From: Raffaelea ambrosiae
Lineage: Eukaryota; Ascomycota; Sordariomycetes; Ophiostomatales; Ophiostomataceae
DNA length: 64,000 nt
NCBI GenBank assembly: GCA_002778195.1
Contig: PCDI01000004.1
Location: forward strand, 3,446,226-3,510,225
Direction: 5' to 3'
Shown: positions 53,501 through 64,000 of the stretch, piece by piece
Layout of the letters: every line of letters starts with the position of its first letter
Position numbering within the stretch: position 1 is the stretch's first letter
Program-made: the position numbers and the translations under genes
Notes under the pieces: generated by a model
Seen by the model: the letters and a program-made list of their open reading frames with translations, nothing else
Told to the model about the DNA's origin: nothing
Database searches by the model: none

Positions 53501-54123
53501 ACAAGAAGGAGCGCGCCGAGGCGCGCCGCAAGGTTGTCGAGTTCAAGCACCGTGTGCTGGATCTCGTGCATGCATACATTCGGGCCGTGGACCTTGCCCC
53601 CCCCGCCGCCACCCAGGGCGACGACTCGGACGACCCCAGCGCCCACCCGGCTATCCTCGTCTTCCGCGTGTTGCGGCCGCTCGTCGAGCTGGTCCGCGAC
53701 ACCAGCGAGGCCCCGCTGTCCAAGAAGGCGCTGAGGACCGTGCAAGAAGCGCGGCGGCGGCTGCGAAAGGCACGGGATGGAATGAAAGCGGCAGCAGCCA
53801 ACGGGAACGCCGCTCCGGCCACACTCGATGCCGATGCTGCTGTGGCCGCGCTACGGGCGATTCACGCCACGGTGGCCCACAAGAACGCTGAGCGGCACGC
53901 GTTTGCACAGACGCTCTCCACCATCAGCCTGGCGATGGCGTCGACGATGCTGGCAGCCGACCCGGACCCGCAGGCCACCATTGCCCGTGTGGCAGAGGTG
54001 TACGAAGAGACGCAGGTGCGCGCCGAGACGGAAGGCTGGCCGCTGCGGGCGGTGATGCGGGCAGACTGGGAGAACTGGCGGAAGCTGGCCGAGCAGGGGG
54101 GCGGAGAAGTGAATGCAGAGTGA
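50535..54123 (+). CDS. POL5: Pol5 / Mybbp1a-type nucleolar protein ("DNA polymerase phi")
   Basis: Three exons: 50535-51585, 51670-52093 and 52167-54123; introns are 84 and 73 bp; the product is 1143 aa. It starts MGKRKRSVTDDPGIRG, where an ATG five codons upstream was judged leader. The N-terminal two thirds is an all-helical HEAT-like array (LLRGLASGNRAARIGNCYVL, LQCFVESGALFPG, FVWDLLLNEI). A long Asp/Glu tract follows (about residues 825-905, nt 53040-53280), and then a basic helical C-terminus. This layout is that of yeast Pol5 and human MYBBP1A. Despite the name, the family acts in rRNA transcription and ribosome assembly in the nucleolus and lacks demonstrated need for polymerase activity. 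The first intron contains a 12-bp tandem repeat. Confidence 0.87.
51595..51627 (+). repeat. 12-bp tandem repeat inside Pol5 intron 1
   Basis: GAACATACTGGT is repeated 2.75 times starting 9 bp after the donor site, and makes up over a third of the 84-bp intron. Confidence 0.9.
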
Positions 54124-54761
54124 AGGACAGGAGGGAGCCATCCGAAACAGTTTCTGGACAGAGAGCTGTTGGCGGTCTGTTGGCAGGATCATCTTCAGAC
54201 AGGACCTACACACTAGCAAGAATTGCATATACAAATACTACTGTCTGATACCACCGGGGGACAAGGCCAAGAAACGACTCTGCGGTTTTGAATTTTCTGA
54301 GGGGCGAGACTGCTTTCTCAAGAGCCGTGAATATGAAAGCTTCGAATTTCCTGACGATTGGGTAATCCACAACAAAAATAACCGCACGATTCAACCACAA
54401 AACCAAACAACCGCCATCAGACTAGGGAATACAAACACCAGAAGCAGGACTACGACCCTTGATGCTATTGATCTCTCTCGCGGAGCGCTTGGAGTCTGCT
54501 CCCGCTTCACTCTTACCCTCCCATTCAGCTACTGACAGCTGCATCCATATTGGCGCTGTATTTCTTTCTATCTGATTTCGTTCTTCTTTCGAGAATTTCT
54601 CACTTTTGGGTCGCTTAACGCAACTACATTACAGTCATATCTTTGTCAAATACTTCACACAAGGGCCATCGTAAAACAAAGAATAATAATGCAGACGGAG
54701 GAGACACACAAAGTCGAAAGATGAACTGAGGATATTCCGGAGGTCACTACTTGATCTCAGT

Positions 54762-54803
<42 letters not shown>

Positions 54804-55212
54804 CTCTCTGTCTCCATTCCTCCTTTCTCTCCAGGCCTCTCTTTTCTTCTTCTTCGCCTGCTTTTCCTTTGTCTTTGTCTCCGCCTTCATCCTCACCTCC
54901 AGCTCCAGCTTCCGTATATGCTACTACTTGTCAATTTTTACCCTTCAGTTTCAATTCAATCTCACGGCCAAAATTCTTCTTCTTCTTCGTTCATCTTCTA
55001 CAACGGTTCCCATTCCACCACACCACCCAGAAGTACACCTAGCTCGATCATCATTAGATGTACCAAAGCCATACTCAGCTTTCGCTGTTTCTCTTGCTTT
55101 CTATTTTGCCACGGCTGTGAAGCAACCGCGCAGATCTGGTATCCAGCATTCGTCCGCAGACCTGCTATGACGACCTTGCTCCTAGGCCTTTCCCACTCAG
55201 AACAATCTCATC
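54124..55212. other. Intergenic region upstream of the giant gene
   Basis: An (AC)n-(AG)n compound microsatellite lies at about 54761-54800. A pyrimidine-rich block (54800-55000) follows. The short ORFs have no domain. This is the probable promoter and leader of the DUF3638 gene. Confidence 0.6.
54761..54800. repeat. Compound (AC)n-(AG)n microsatellite
   Basis: CACACACACACA runs directly into about 14 AG units. It is a plain simple-sequence repeat in the promoter region. Confidence 0.95.
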
Positions 55213-58200
55213 ATGGCATCTGTTCACTCAGAGGAAGAGTACTCCGCGGAACAATGCAAGTACCTGATCAACCACATGTTTCTGCCCCCCCTTCTGCCGC
55301 AGGAGGACGACAGAAATCACACGATGGATGATTCTCTGCTGCAGCTAGTCCGTGAAGCCCTCCTAGACTTCGGTAGCATGGTCTCCGCTGAAGAACAAAA
55401 TCTTGTTTCGATTGTCCAGAGCTCAATTTCTCTCCTGGTCTGCTCGAGGGGTGCAGATGGCGATGTGGACAACATGAATCTCCTAAATGCCTTTGCTGCA
55501 CTGGAACAGTTACCACCCGGTATGTGTCTATCGCTTCTTTTGGTGGGTGCCCGAATGTCTCCATTGACCTCTCTCCCAGGCACCATGCTTCCTCTTCACA
55601 TCCGAGCTCAGAATGCAGCCATAGCGTTCACGAAACGCGATGATAGCATTCTCATCGAGGCATTTGAGCTGTCGCCTGTCAGCGTGAAAGTCATGGCCAC
55701 CGCCGGACGCCTCGTTCGTGACTTTCCGGGACCAGCTTTAGCTGTGGGACTAGACCAGTCCCGCAACCGTGAGCTGCAGGCGACCCTGGCCGCTACTCTT
55801 TCGAAAATGAGTTTCCAGGAGGCCGCGAGCATGATCCCATCTGTCACAAACCCCGAAAAGAACATTGAGGAAGTCTATGACACAACGCATCCTGGACTCG
55901 TCACCGAGCTCGTGCTTGGTTTTCTGCATCCGTATGCCTTACCAGACGCTGCATATGAGCGCCGAATCACCAAGAGAACGCGCGACGAGGTCGTATGGAA
56001 GGGAGCCAGGCCGCCGTGGCGCCGGTCTCCCCTGTGGCTCCTTCTGCGCGTCGTTGTCCAGCTGCTCTTGACCCGTGGGCAGAAAAAGCACACGGCTGGC
56101 CGGCTGCTGTACAAGCGCTTCATGGAATACCTTCTTTCGTCTGTTTTGAAAAAGTCTCTGGCTGTCGAGTCGGCGATCGAGCCCAGCATGCTGCACTTTA
56201 TGAGTGCGAAAATCAGCCGGAGGATCATCAAACTCGGGCTCGAAAAAGGTGACCCGGCCATGGCCGAGATAGGGCAGCGGCTGGAGAGCGCACGGAACGC
56301 GCTGAAGGAGCGGTGGGAGGCCACTCAATACCAGAACAGGCTCTGTCCGGACGTCGCCGAGCTGGCAGCGCTCTCTTTCGGCAGAGATGCCGCCCTGGCG
56401 CTCCCCGACCTGGAAGCCTTTCTCTCGCCCGCGGAGAGCGAAGACCGACGGCCGAGCTACGGCAGCAGGCGACGAGCCGAGCCGGCCCTGCAGAGGTTCT
56501 CGGCAAGCATACTCCCGTCGAATGCGTCTCTGTTCGGGGCCGACCATCTGCCGTACAGTCTCTGTGGGCTCGAGCTGTGGGTCGAGCGCCATTTGCAGGG
56601 CTGGCTCAAGACCAACTGCAACAAAGAGAGCACTTGCCAGAATCTGCACAGCCGGATGAGGGCGTACTATAGGAGTGCTGCAGCGGCCTACGCTGACAAC
56701 CCAGAGGCCAGCTCTGTCATGCTGCTCACGGTGCTCGAGCTTTGGATTGCCTGCGACCGCTCGGCCACCCGGAGGCTGCCCATGCTCAGCGAATACAGTC
56801 CCGGGGTCCCGTGGGACAGCCTGAAGCTGCTCCTCGTGCCGCACAAGGCGCACATGGCCAGGCTCCGGCGCGTGGAGGGGCACCTGGAAGAGAGGCACAA
56901 CGGGGCCCGGCTGAAGGGCAAGAGCTCGATCTTGAGAGACTTTGGGGAGCCCAACTCCTTTGGCGTTCGCTTCTACAAGAAACGGCTCAGGTACGAGCAC
57001 CTGCACCAGAGGATGGTCGACGATGCCGCGCAGGAGCGGAACGAAAAGCTCCACGAGCTGGACAGCAAGCAGGCGCAGTACCGCAAGCTGATGCAGAGCC
57101 ACGACGCGGCCATATGCAGGTGTGCTGCGCTGGCGGCCGAGGGCGTTGCGAAGCGCCAGCGCGCCGATGCGTGCCCCAAGTGCAGCCAGCGGAAGAAGGC
57201 CAAAGCCATCGACATCGCGGTGCACGAGTGGCCCCTCCCCGTCGGCGACCACGCGCAGAAGGCGGTTGTTTTCGAGGCCGACCCGCCGCCAGAGTTCTGC
57301 GAGTGGAGAGACTCCGTCGCGTTCATCCTCTTTGACGTGCTGGGCTCCCATCACAGCCCCGGCGTCCCTGTCCGCGAGCAGCACCCGCTCTCGACATACA
57401 AGGGCCTGGGGCCCTACCTCGCCGACTTCATCAAGGACAAGCCGCGGCGCGTCGGCCTCTCGTCGGCCGCGCAGCCCCATATCGAGACCCATTGCAGACT
57501 GCGCAACATCGAGCAAGTCACGCGCGACGACGTGTGTCTGGACAACAGGATGTGTTTCCGCTATTTCGACGACACAAAGAAGCGCTTCGTCGACAGGATC
57601 GTGCACGCACCCGCCATCCTCCGCACCTGCACATACACGCTGCCCCCCGAAGCCGCCCCCGCGCTGGAGCCTTTTCTCCTGCGAAAGTTCTGCCGCGACG
57701 AGGAGGCGAACGCCAACGCGGCGATTGCCCGCCAGTCCGACTGTCCCAAGCACATGACGCTCGCCGAGTACCGCCATCTGGCAAGTCTCCTGGCCATGTA
57801 CCGGCTGCCGTGGATGAGTCTGCTGGCCCAGCTGGTCTGCCCGGCCATCGACATGAAGAAGCAGGAGACCGTGCTCTGTCTGCTCCAGGCCATCTACCAG
57901 GCAGGCCCGCAAGAGGACGCCGCCGGCAGCCTCCGTGGCTGCCATGCGATTCTTTCCGAGAACGGCTTCGCCCGCACGCTCTTGGACGCTGTTGGCCAGG
58001 CTGCTTCCCGCATCGAGCAGAACTGGGAGTCTCTACACGTGCTCGGCGCCCTCGCGTCCATCACGGGGCGCGTGCTGTCTCTGGCACCCACGACGGACGT
58101 CGCCGACACAGCTCTGGCCAGCCTGGCCCGTCTGCGCAGGATCGCCGCTCGCTGGTGTCTTCTGGTCGAGGGCAGGTACGACAGCGCCGCCGAAGAGACA

Positions 58201-61200
58201 AAGCAGCAGGTCTTTTCGCACAAAATCTGGCAGCTGGCCATCATCTGCGCAGCTACGTTTCCGGACGATCGCGAGCCTCTCAAGGCCATCCTGTCCCAGC
58301 CGGAAGAGGCCTGCATATGCATCTCGTGCAGCATACTCATCAGCGAGAACAGCAACCCGACCGGCGACCAAGGCACTATGCTGGACAACATTCTGCTCCA
58401 CCGATGGAAGCGTCTCTCATACCAGGCCTATGCCATGCTGCGCAGACAAATCGTGGCCCCAAACAAGGGAAGCGCCCGTTCTTCCTGTCTCGACAGAGCC
58501 GTGGCTCGCGCGTGGCCCGACTACCGACCCGGAAGCACGGGCTGGTCTGTCGCACCCCAGGAGCCCGACCACGTGCTCACAACCAAGACGGACGGCTCCG
58601 CCCAGCACCCCCCGTCGGCGCTGCGATACAATCTCTTGACCGGCCTGCTGCTCGTCGACGGGCAGCCGCTCTCCCGCTTGCCCCCCGAGTACACCAGCCA
58701 TGCCTCCTACCAGAGCCTCTTTGGATCGATTGTCCTGCGCGTGCTGCCGAGCAACGTGCCCGGTTTCCGGTTCTCGCTCAAGCACCGCTTTCAGGGCCAT
58801 GCCATCCAGATGGGAATGCTCGGAAGCCCGGGCTCGGCGGACCTGCTGGTGCAGGCCGAGAAGGACGGCGTCGTGTATCGCTTGGTGCCCAAGAGGGTGT
58901 TCATGGACCAGCTGCCCATGGCCTTTGTCGACGACTACGTGCACTGGCTCAATATGCACACCCAGACGGTGGAGTTCCGCCGCAGGTACGACGCATGGGA
59001 GCCATCCTCCCAAGACTCCTGGATCCTTGGCCGAGCTGGCGCGCCCCCTCTAGACATGTCTTGGCGGCTGTCCAATGCTGCTGGAAAGACGCTCGTGGGT
59101 CCGCACAGCAAGACGGGCGACGCTCTGGATGCGATCCTCGCCCCCCTGCAGAGCCGCTTGCAGACCAGCCTTGTCCTCGCTGCCGACAATGTGACCCTGG
59201 ACGTTGAGCTGCCCCACGTCCAGCTAGGCTTCCAGCTCACGCAGGGGACGACTGCCCTGCGCTCTCGACAATGCCGCGGCCTGGAAGTGGACCAAGACCA
59301 AGACGTCGGCACGCTCATTGGACTGCGGAACAGGCTGGTGCTCTGTGATCCGGCCCACGGGGAGCGTCGTCTGATTGTGCCGGCAGGACCGGTCCTGTTC
59401 AAGCGCGACGGCGACCATGTGGCGGTTTCGGTCAACATTGACAAGCCGAGCGCAGCCGCACACGTGTTCAAGGTCAACCGTATCCTCGGACGGCTGGAGA
59501 CCAGCGGCAGCCTCCAGCACTCGCTCTATCTCTGCTATCTGCACGGCCTCACATCGCACTGTCTCCCCGACCCGCTGACGGGATTCACCGGCACAGAACA
59601 GGCTCTGACGATCCTGCGCAGCGGCGCGATTGCCTCGAACCCGCTTCTCGAGCCCAGCCACATCGAGATCCTGGAGAAGATTGCGGCCCTGACGCCAACA
59701 AGGGTGTACGACCCTGTCTGTCTGGAGAGCATGGAGAATGCCACGTGGAACACCGAGCTCCCCATGCTCGCACAGCACCCACACTACCACGTGGTCGTCC
59801 AGTCGCTGTTCGACCAGAATGAGAAGACGGGCTCGCTGTACTATGCCGAGGGCTATACCAAGCCGAAGGATCTGGCCGATTCCAGCCCTGTGCTCGTACG
59901 GCGCGCCGCCTCCCGGTCTTCGATCGTCTGGACAGACGGCTTTGGGACCGAAGACCATCTCCCGGAAAACGACGATCGCCTATACGAGTCCCGGGACTTG
60001 GACCAGTCCGCGGAGCGAACAGACCGGGTGATCAATGCCGCGTCGATGCTGTTCGATGGCCGACAAGACTTGCAGCACCCTCTCGCGTGCTCTCCCGACA
60101 CCGCCCAGCATCTCTGGAAGACCTTTACGCTCCCGACAGAAGCCCAGGAAGCGACGGTTGTCTTCGGGCTCCATCCTCCCCACAGCGACTACACAGACAA
60201 CCAAATCATGCTCGCCTACGACAGCCAGTGGCTGGAGGACCACGCAGACCATTGGCGCAAGCTGTGGTGCTAGTTGCACCGGCAGGCCAAGGCTGCGGCA
60301 TCTCTGGACCGGCTGCAGCTGACCATTTGGCTGGCCACGATGGCCTTCTCGTCCCACGCTGACATGGACATGATCCAAATCGCCGCGTCTCTTTTCGCGG
60401 TGCAGGAAATGAAACTGCTCGACCATCCTGCTGTGCTGGTGTTCAATGTCTTGGAGGGCCGTACGTTGGACGTGGACATGCTTCTGGCAGCGATCATGGC
60501 AGGACAGCTTCCTCTGAGCCGGTGCCCGGAACGAGACCTGCTCTCCCAACGCGGGGAGACCAAGAAAGCCTTGCAGGCCCGGAGAAAGCACGTGCACCAA
60601 GCAAGCGTGCAGGAAGCTGCCGAGAAGCTGCTGGACCATCTTTGGAGGCAGTGGCCCTGCCAGGAACTTGCTTGGCCGCCACTGTCTCTCGAGAAGGACG
60701 TTTCTGTTTACCTTGATCTCGATACGTCCATGGCGTCGGCACAGTCCAAATTCCAAACGTGGCTGCAGAATCAGGCGCTCGACAAATACTTGAGAGACAT
60801 CGAAGCCATCATCAGCAAGCAGCCTGTCAGACAAGTGCCTGTTGCGATCCCGGACCCGTGCACCCCGGACGAGCCACCGGGTAGGAGGAAAGCCTGCACC
60901 AAACTAGACGACGTGTTCTCTCCGGCTACGGCCCCTGCCACAGAACCGCCCCCCCGACCCCGGCTGCCCATCCAAACCATGCCGTCGCTGTCACCTCCAT
61001 CCAATGGGCGGCCCTGCCTCGAGTCCGTCGTGCGACGACTGGAATCCAGGACAGGCTCCTCCTACGAAAAGCAGTATGCCAAGGAGCTGGGCGATAGCCT
61101 CTCCAGCCTGCAGTCGCAGCGGGGCAAGAGCAGCTCCAACAGCCGCGTGGTGTCCATTGCTGACGGGCACGGCGACCTGGACGACATTTCCATACAAGCG

Positions 61201-64000
61201 CTGCTAGACGTTCATATTGCGCAAGCCTCCCAGCACACGAGGGCCCTGTCTGGCGCCATCAGCGAGGCCGTGCTCTCCAACTTGACCTGGAGCGATTCGC
61301 TGGCCTTGGGCTTGCATCATGGTCCTCGCTTGTCGTCTCCCATTGTCCTGCTCCAGCAGCTACACTACAAGCGCTGGAACCGGCTCCCCGAAGGCTGGAA
61401 GAAGTGGGTCGTGGCATACGGGCTGGCCCTGGCAGAAGTACAGCGTGCTCAGCGGCTGGTGCAAGTGCTCAGCCATGGCGGCGGTGATCTTCTGCGCGAG
61501 CTCCAGAACGAGGGACATACCAACTGGGACCCCATGGAAAAGCCCGAGGCGCTCCTGCTTGAGATTGATGGCGACATTTTGATTCGGGAGGTGCAGGAGG
61601 ACATTGCCCAGCAAATGAGGTGAGGTTGTCGTGTTGTCGTCCATCCGTTCAGAGTTTTGTGTGTAGTTCTATGTTTTTTTCCTTTTCCTGCCATGAAAGT
61701 AGCTTCTGCTGACATGAGTCTTTCCTCAAACACAGCAACCCTCCTGGCATGCAGAATGCGGTGATGCAGCTCAACATGGGCGAGGGCAAGTCGTCGGTCA
61801 TTGTGCCTCTTGTGGCGGTGGCGGCAGCGGACGGGACACGCTTGGCCCGCGTGGTCGTGGCTAAGCCGCAGTCCCGGCAGATGTTCCACATGCTCGTCGC
61901 CAAGCTAGGCGGTCTCCTGAGCCGGCGGATCTTCCACCTGCCGTTCTCCCGCGTGCTGCGCCTGAAAAAGAACCATGTGCTGGACATCTACGAGAGGTGC
62001 CAAGACTGCATCAAGACCCACGGCATACTGCTCGCCCAGCCCGAACACCTGCTGTCCTTCAAGCTGATGGGCGTCGAGACCCAGCTGTCGGGCCAGGAAG
62101 CAATCAGCAGCCTGCTGCTTCGGACGCAGCACCTGTTCGACGTACAGAGCCGCGACATTGTCGACGAGAGCGACGAGAACTTCAGCGTGAAATTTGAACT
62201 CATCTACACGATCGGCGCACCGTGCCCCATCGAGTTCTGCCCCGATCGCTGGATTGTCATCCAGACTGTGCTCGACTTCGTCCAGCGCCACACAGCGGCC
62301 GTGCAGGAGAAGCTGCCGCTGTCCATCGAGATACACAAGTCCCCTGGGGAGAATGCCGGAGGATTCCCACGGCTCCGTCTCCTGGAGCAAAACGCTGTCG
62401 ATCTGCTGCTCCTCGAGCTCGTCGCTCGTGACATCTGCGAAACGGGGTTTCCCGGGTGTCCCGTTGCAAGGCAGAGTGCGTCTTGCCGCGAAGCTGTTCG
62501 CAAATACATAACACAAGCGCCGCTCAGCGCGAGCGACATTGCCAGCGTGGAGCAGTCCTCCTTCTGGACAGAGGCAACAAAGAGCCATCTCCTGTTGCTC
62601 CGCGGCCTCTTTGCGGAAGGCGTCCTAGCGTTTGTCTTTGCCCAGAAGCGATGGCGTGTCAACTACGGCCTCGACCGCTCTCGAAAGCCCCCGACCAGGC
62701 TGGCCGTGCCGTTCCGGGCAAAGGACCAGCCCACGGCGCGCTCCGAATACAGCCATCCAGATGTCATCATCGTGCTGACCTGCACGTGCTACTACTATCA
62801 AGGCCTGGACGACGACGACCTGTTCGTGACCTTCCGGAGCCTGATAGACGCAGACCAGGCCGACGCTGAGTATCAGGGATGGGTGAATGCGACACCCGGT
62901 CTTCCCGCTGCGTTCCGCCAGCTCATGGGGATCAACCTGGAAGACACGGTACAGTGCCAAAAGGATCTTTTCCCTTTCTGTAAGTGGTTTCGTTTCTTCT
63001 ATCTGTCTCTATATATATACCGTGCATTCTCCGCCATTCTGTACAGACTCTTTGGTAACTTATGTATGCCTTCAGTCCGCTACACAAAACCTGTCATCGA
63101 CTACTTTCTGCGTACAATCGTCTTCCCGAAGCAGATGCGTGAGTTTCCCAAGAAGCTATCGGCTTCCGGGTGGGACCTCGCGGGGGTCAAGCCTCATCCG
63201 ACCACTGGATTCAGCGGCACAATCGATGCGCGGCGGGTCTTGCCCCTCGACATGACGCATCTTGACCTCCCGGAGCAGAAGCATACGAATGCCCTGGTGC
63301 TTGAGTATCTTTTGCAGCCAGAAAACAGCGTGATTCTTTTGCCGCCAAGCGACTGCACTGCTGACTGCGATGCCCCCGACACATCTGGCATCTACGAGGA
63401 CGTTATGGTGGTGTCTCCGTCTGTTGCGGACGACCTCCTGAAGCTCGTGATGAGACAGTCAGACGACCAGCTTCGGGTCATTTTGGATGTGGGCGCGCAG
63501 GTGCTTGAGCTGACCAACCGCCAAATGGCAGAGAAGTGGCTTGCCCTGGAACACACCCGCCATGCCGATGTGGAAGCGGTCATCTACTTTGACGACAGCG
63601 AGGAGATCGTGGTTCTCGATTACAGGGGGAACACGGAACCTCTGAGGATCTCTCCATATGAAGACCAACTAGATCTGTGCCTCGTCTTTCTGGACGAAGC
63701 CCACACCAGGGGGACAGATCTGAGACTTCCCGAAACCTACAAGGCGGCCGTTACACTCGGTGCCAAATTGACAAAGGACAGGCTCGTGCAAGGTAAGCGG
63801 GCAGCAACGGGGGCGGAGAAGGGGGGGGGTGCTTGAGCCACCAAGGAATGAATGTGTGTGCTGACTGGCCAACCTTTTTTTTTTTTTTTCGCAGCGTGTA
63901 TGCGAATGCGGAAGCTCGGGAACGGACAGTCGGTCCTGTTTTGCGTGCCACAAGAGATCCAGACACAGATTCTCGAGGCCCGTAGACAAGACGAGACGCG
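55213..64000 (+). CDS. Giant DUF6606/DUF3638/DUF3645 ATPase-like protein, interrupted by an in-frame TAG and cut by the window edge
   Basis: Exons: 55213-55519, 55580-61619 (with TAG at 60271-60273), 61736-62979, 63076-63792 and 63895 to the edge. About 2,800 codons are present and the 3' end is missing. The N-terminus (CKYLINHMFLPPLLPQEDD) and LPPGTMLPLHIRAQNA match the fungal family often auto-named ubiquitinyl hydrolase. After the TAG come the ATPase-like parts: NAVMQLNMGEGKSSVIVP (P-loop-like, codons about 2130-2136), then VVVAKPQSRQM, FPKKLSASGWDLAG and LVFLDEAHTRGTDLRLP (DEAH, about 2737-2740). Family motifs are continuous in one frame across the TAG (codon 1667), so this is one gene with a nonsense codon, a sequencing error or readthrough. 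Biochemistry is unproven; ATPase or helicase-like activity is inference. Confidence 0.85.
60271..60273 (+). other. In-frame TAG inside the giant gene
   Basis: The context is TGG TGC TAG TTG CAC CGG. The same frame is open for 1,686 codons before it (counting the in-frame 60-bp intron) and 449 codons after it. No intron of plausible length removes it without deleting conserved sequence. The following TTG CAC does not match the strong TMV-type readthrough context (CAR YYA). Confidence 0.95.

Noticed and set aside
55939..57945. 668-codon minus-strand open frame opposite the giant gene
   Set aside because: It is an antisense shadow with no domain character; the sense frame carries family motifs.
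57492..59207. 571-codon plus-strand frame overlapping the giant gene in another frame
   Set aside because: It is Arg/Pro/Ala-rich out-of-frame sequence, typical of GC-rich third-position bias.
60263..60294. Possible tiny intron removing the TAG (GTGGTG...CGGCAG)
   Set aside because: About 22 nt is far below workable intron length, and the donor is poor. Larger choices would delete conserved sequence.

Overview
The window looks like nuclear DNA of a filamentous ascomycete, most likely a Sordariomycete. The reasons are GC-rich genes carrying short GT-AG introns (about 56-200 bp), long low-complexity linkers, and a gene set typical of Pezizomycotina: Utp8, Pol5, Dpb11/Rad4, an AA9 polysaccharide monooxygenase, a GT90 glycosyltransferase and a giant DUF3638/DUF3645 protein. 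The class is inferred from protein style and was not tested. The sequence is draft quality: one N lies in a poly-C run (1416) and a 65-base N gap lies at 40651-40715. I recognised no tRNA, rRNA, CRISPR array, plasmid or prophage feature and no intact transposon.

Layout. From 1.8 to 5.7 kb (+) there is a CLIP-170/Bik1-type CAP-Gly microtubule plus-end protein. From 7.0 to 8.7 kb two small secreted proteins converge: an AA9 LPMO (+) and a ricin-B-lectin-like protein (-). From 10.3 to 12.5 kb (-) there is a GT90/CAP10 membrane glycosyltransferase. From 14.0 to 17.3 kb (+) there is a four-BRCT Dpb11/Rad4/TopBP1 homologue, tail to tail with a 1014-residue Arg/Asp-rich protein of unknown function (17.9-21.1 kb, -). 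A stretch of about 4.5 kb without a supportable gene follows. Utp8 (25.7-28.9 kb, -) and Elg1/ATAD5 (29.5-34.3 kb, +) are divergent across a 648-bp shared intergenic region. A 1608-residue low-complexity protein (34.7-39.5 kb, -) follows, then a gapped non-coding stretch, an orphan two-exon gene (42.3-43.2 kb, -), proteasome subunit Pre10 (44.2-45.4 kb, +), a UBE2Z-like double-UBC E2 (45.7-47.7 kb, -), a secreted DUF6454-like protein (48.4-49.4 kb, -), Pol5/Mybbp1a (50.5-54.1 kb, +), and the giant DUF6606/DUF3638/DUF3645 ATPase-like gene, which runs off the right edge (55.2-64.0 kb, +).

These are independent eukaryotic genes, not an operon. Loose themes are replication and genome stability (Dpb11, Elg1), ribosome biogenesis (Utp8, Pol5), the ubiquitin-proteasome system (Pre10, the E2) and secretion or the cell surface (LPMO, lectin, GT90, DUF6454). 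I see no convincing undescribed multi-gene system. The best leads are: an in-frame TAG inside the otherwise continuous giant ATPase-like gene; a Pre10 gene whose first coding exon is only the ATG; two microexons (12 and 22 nt) in the tandem-UBC E2; a textbook PIP box inside the AAA+ insert of Elg1; and ACGCG clusters upstream of both replication genes. Exon boundaries were worked out by hand from splice signals and reading-frame continuity and have no transcript support.
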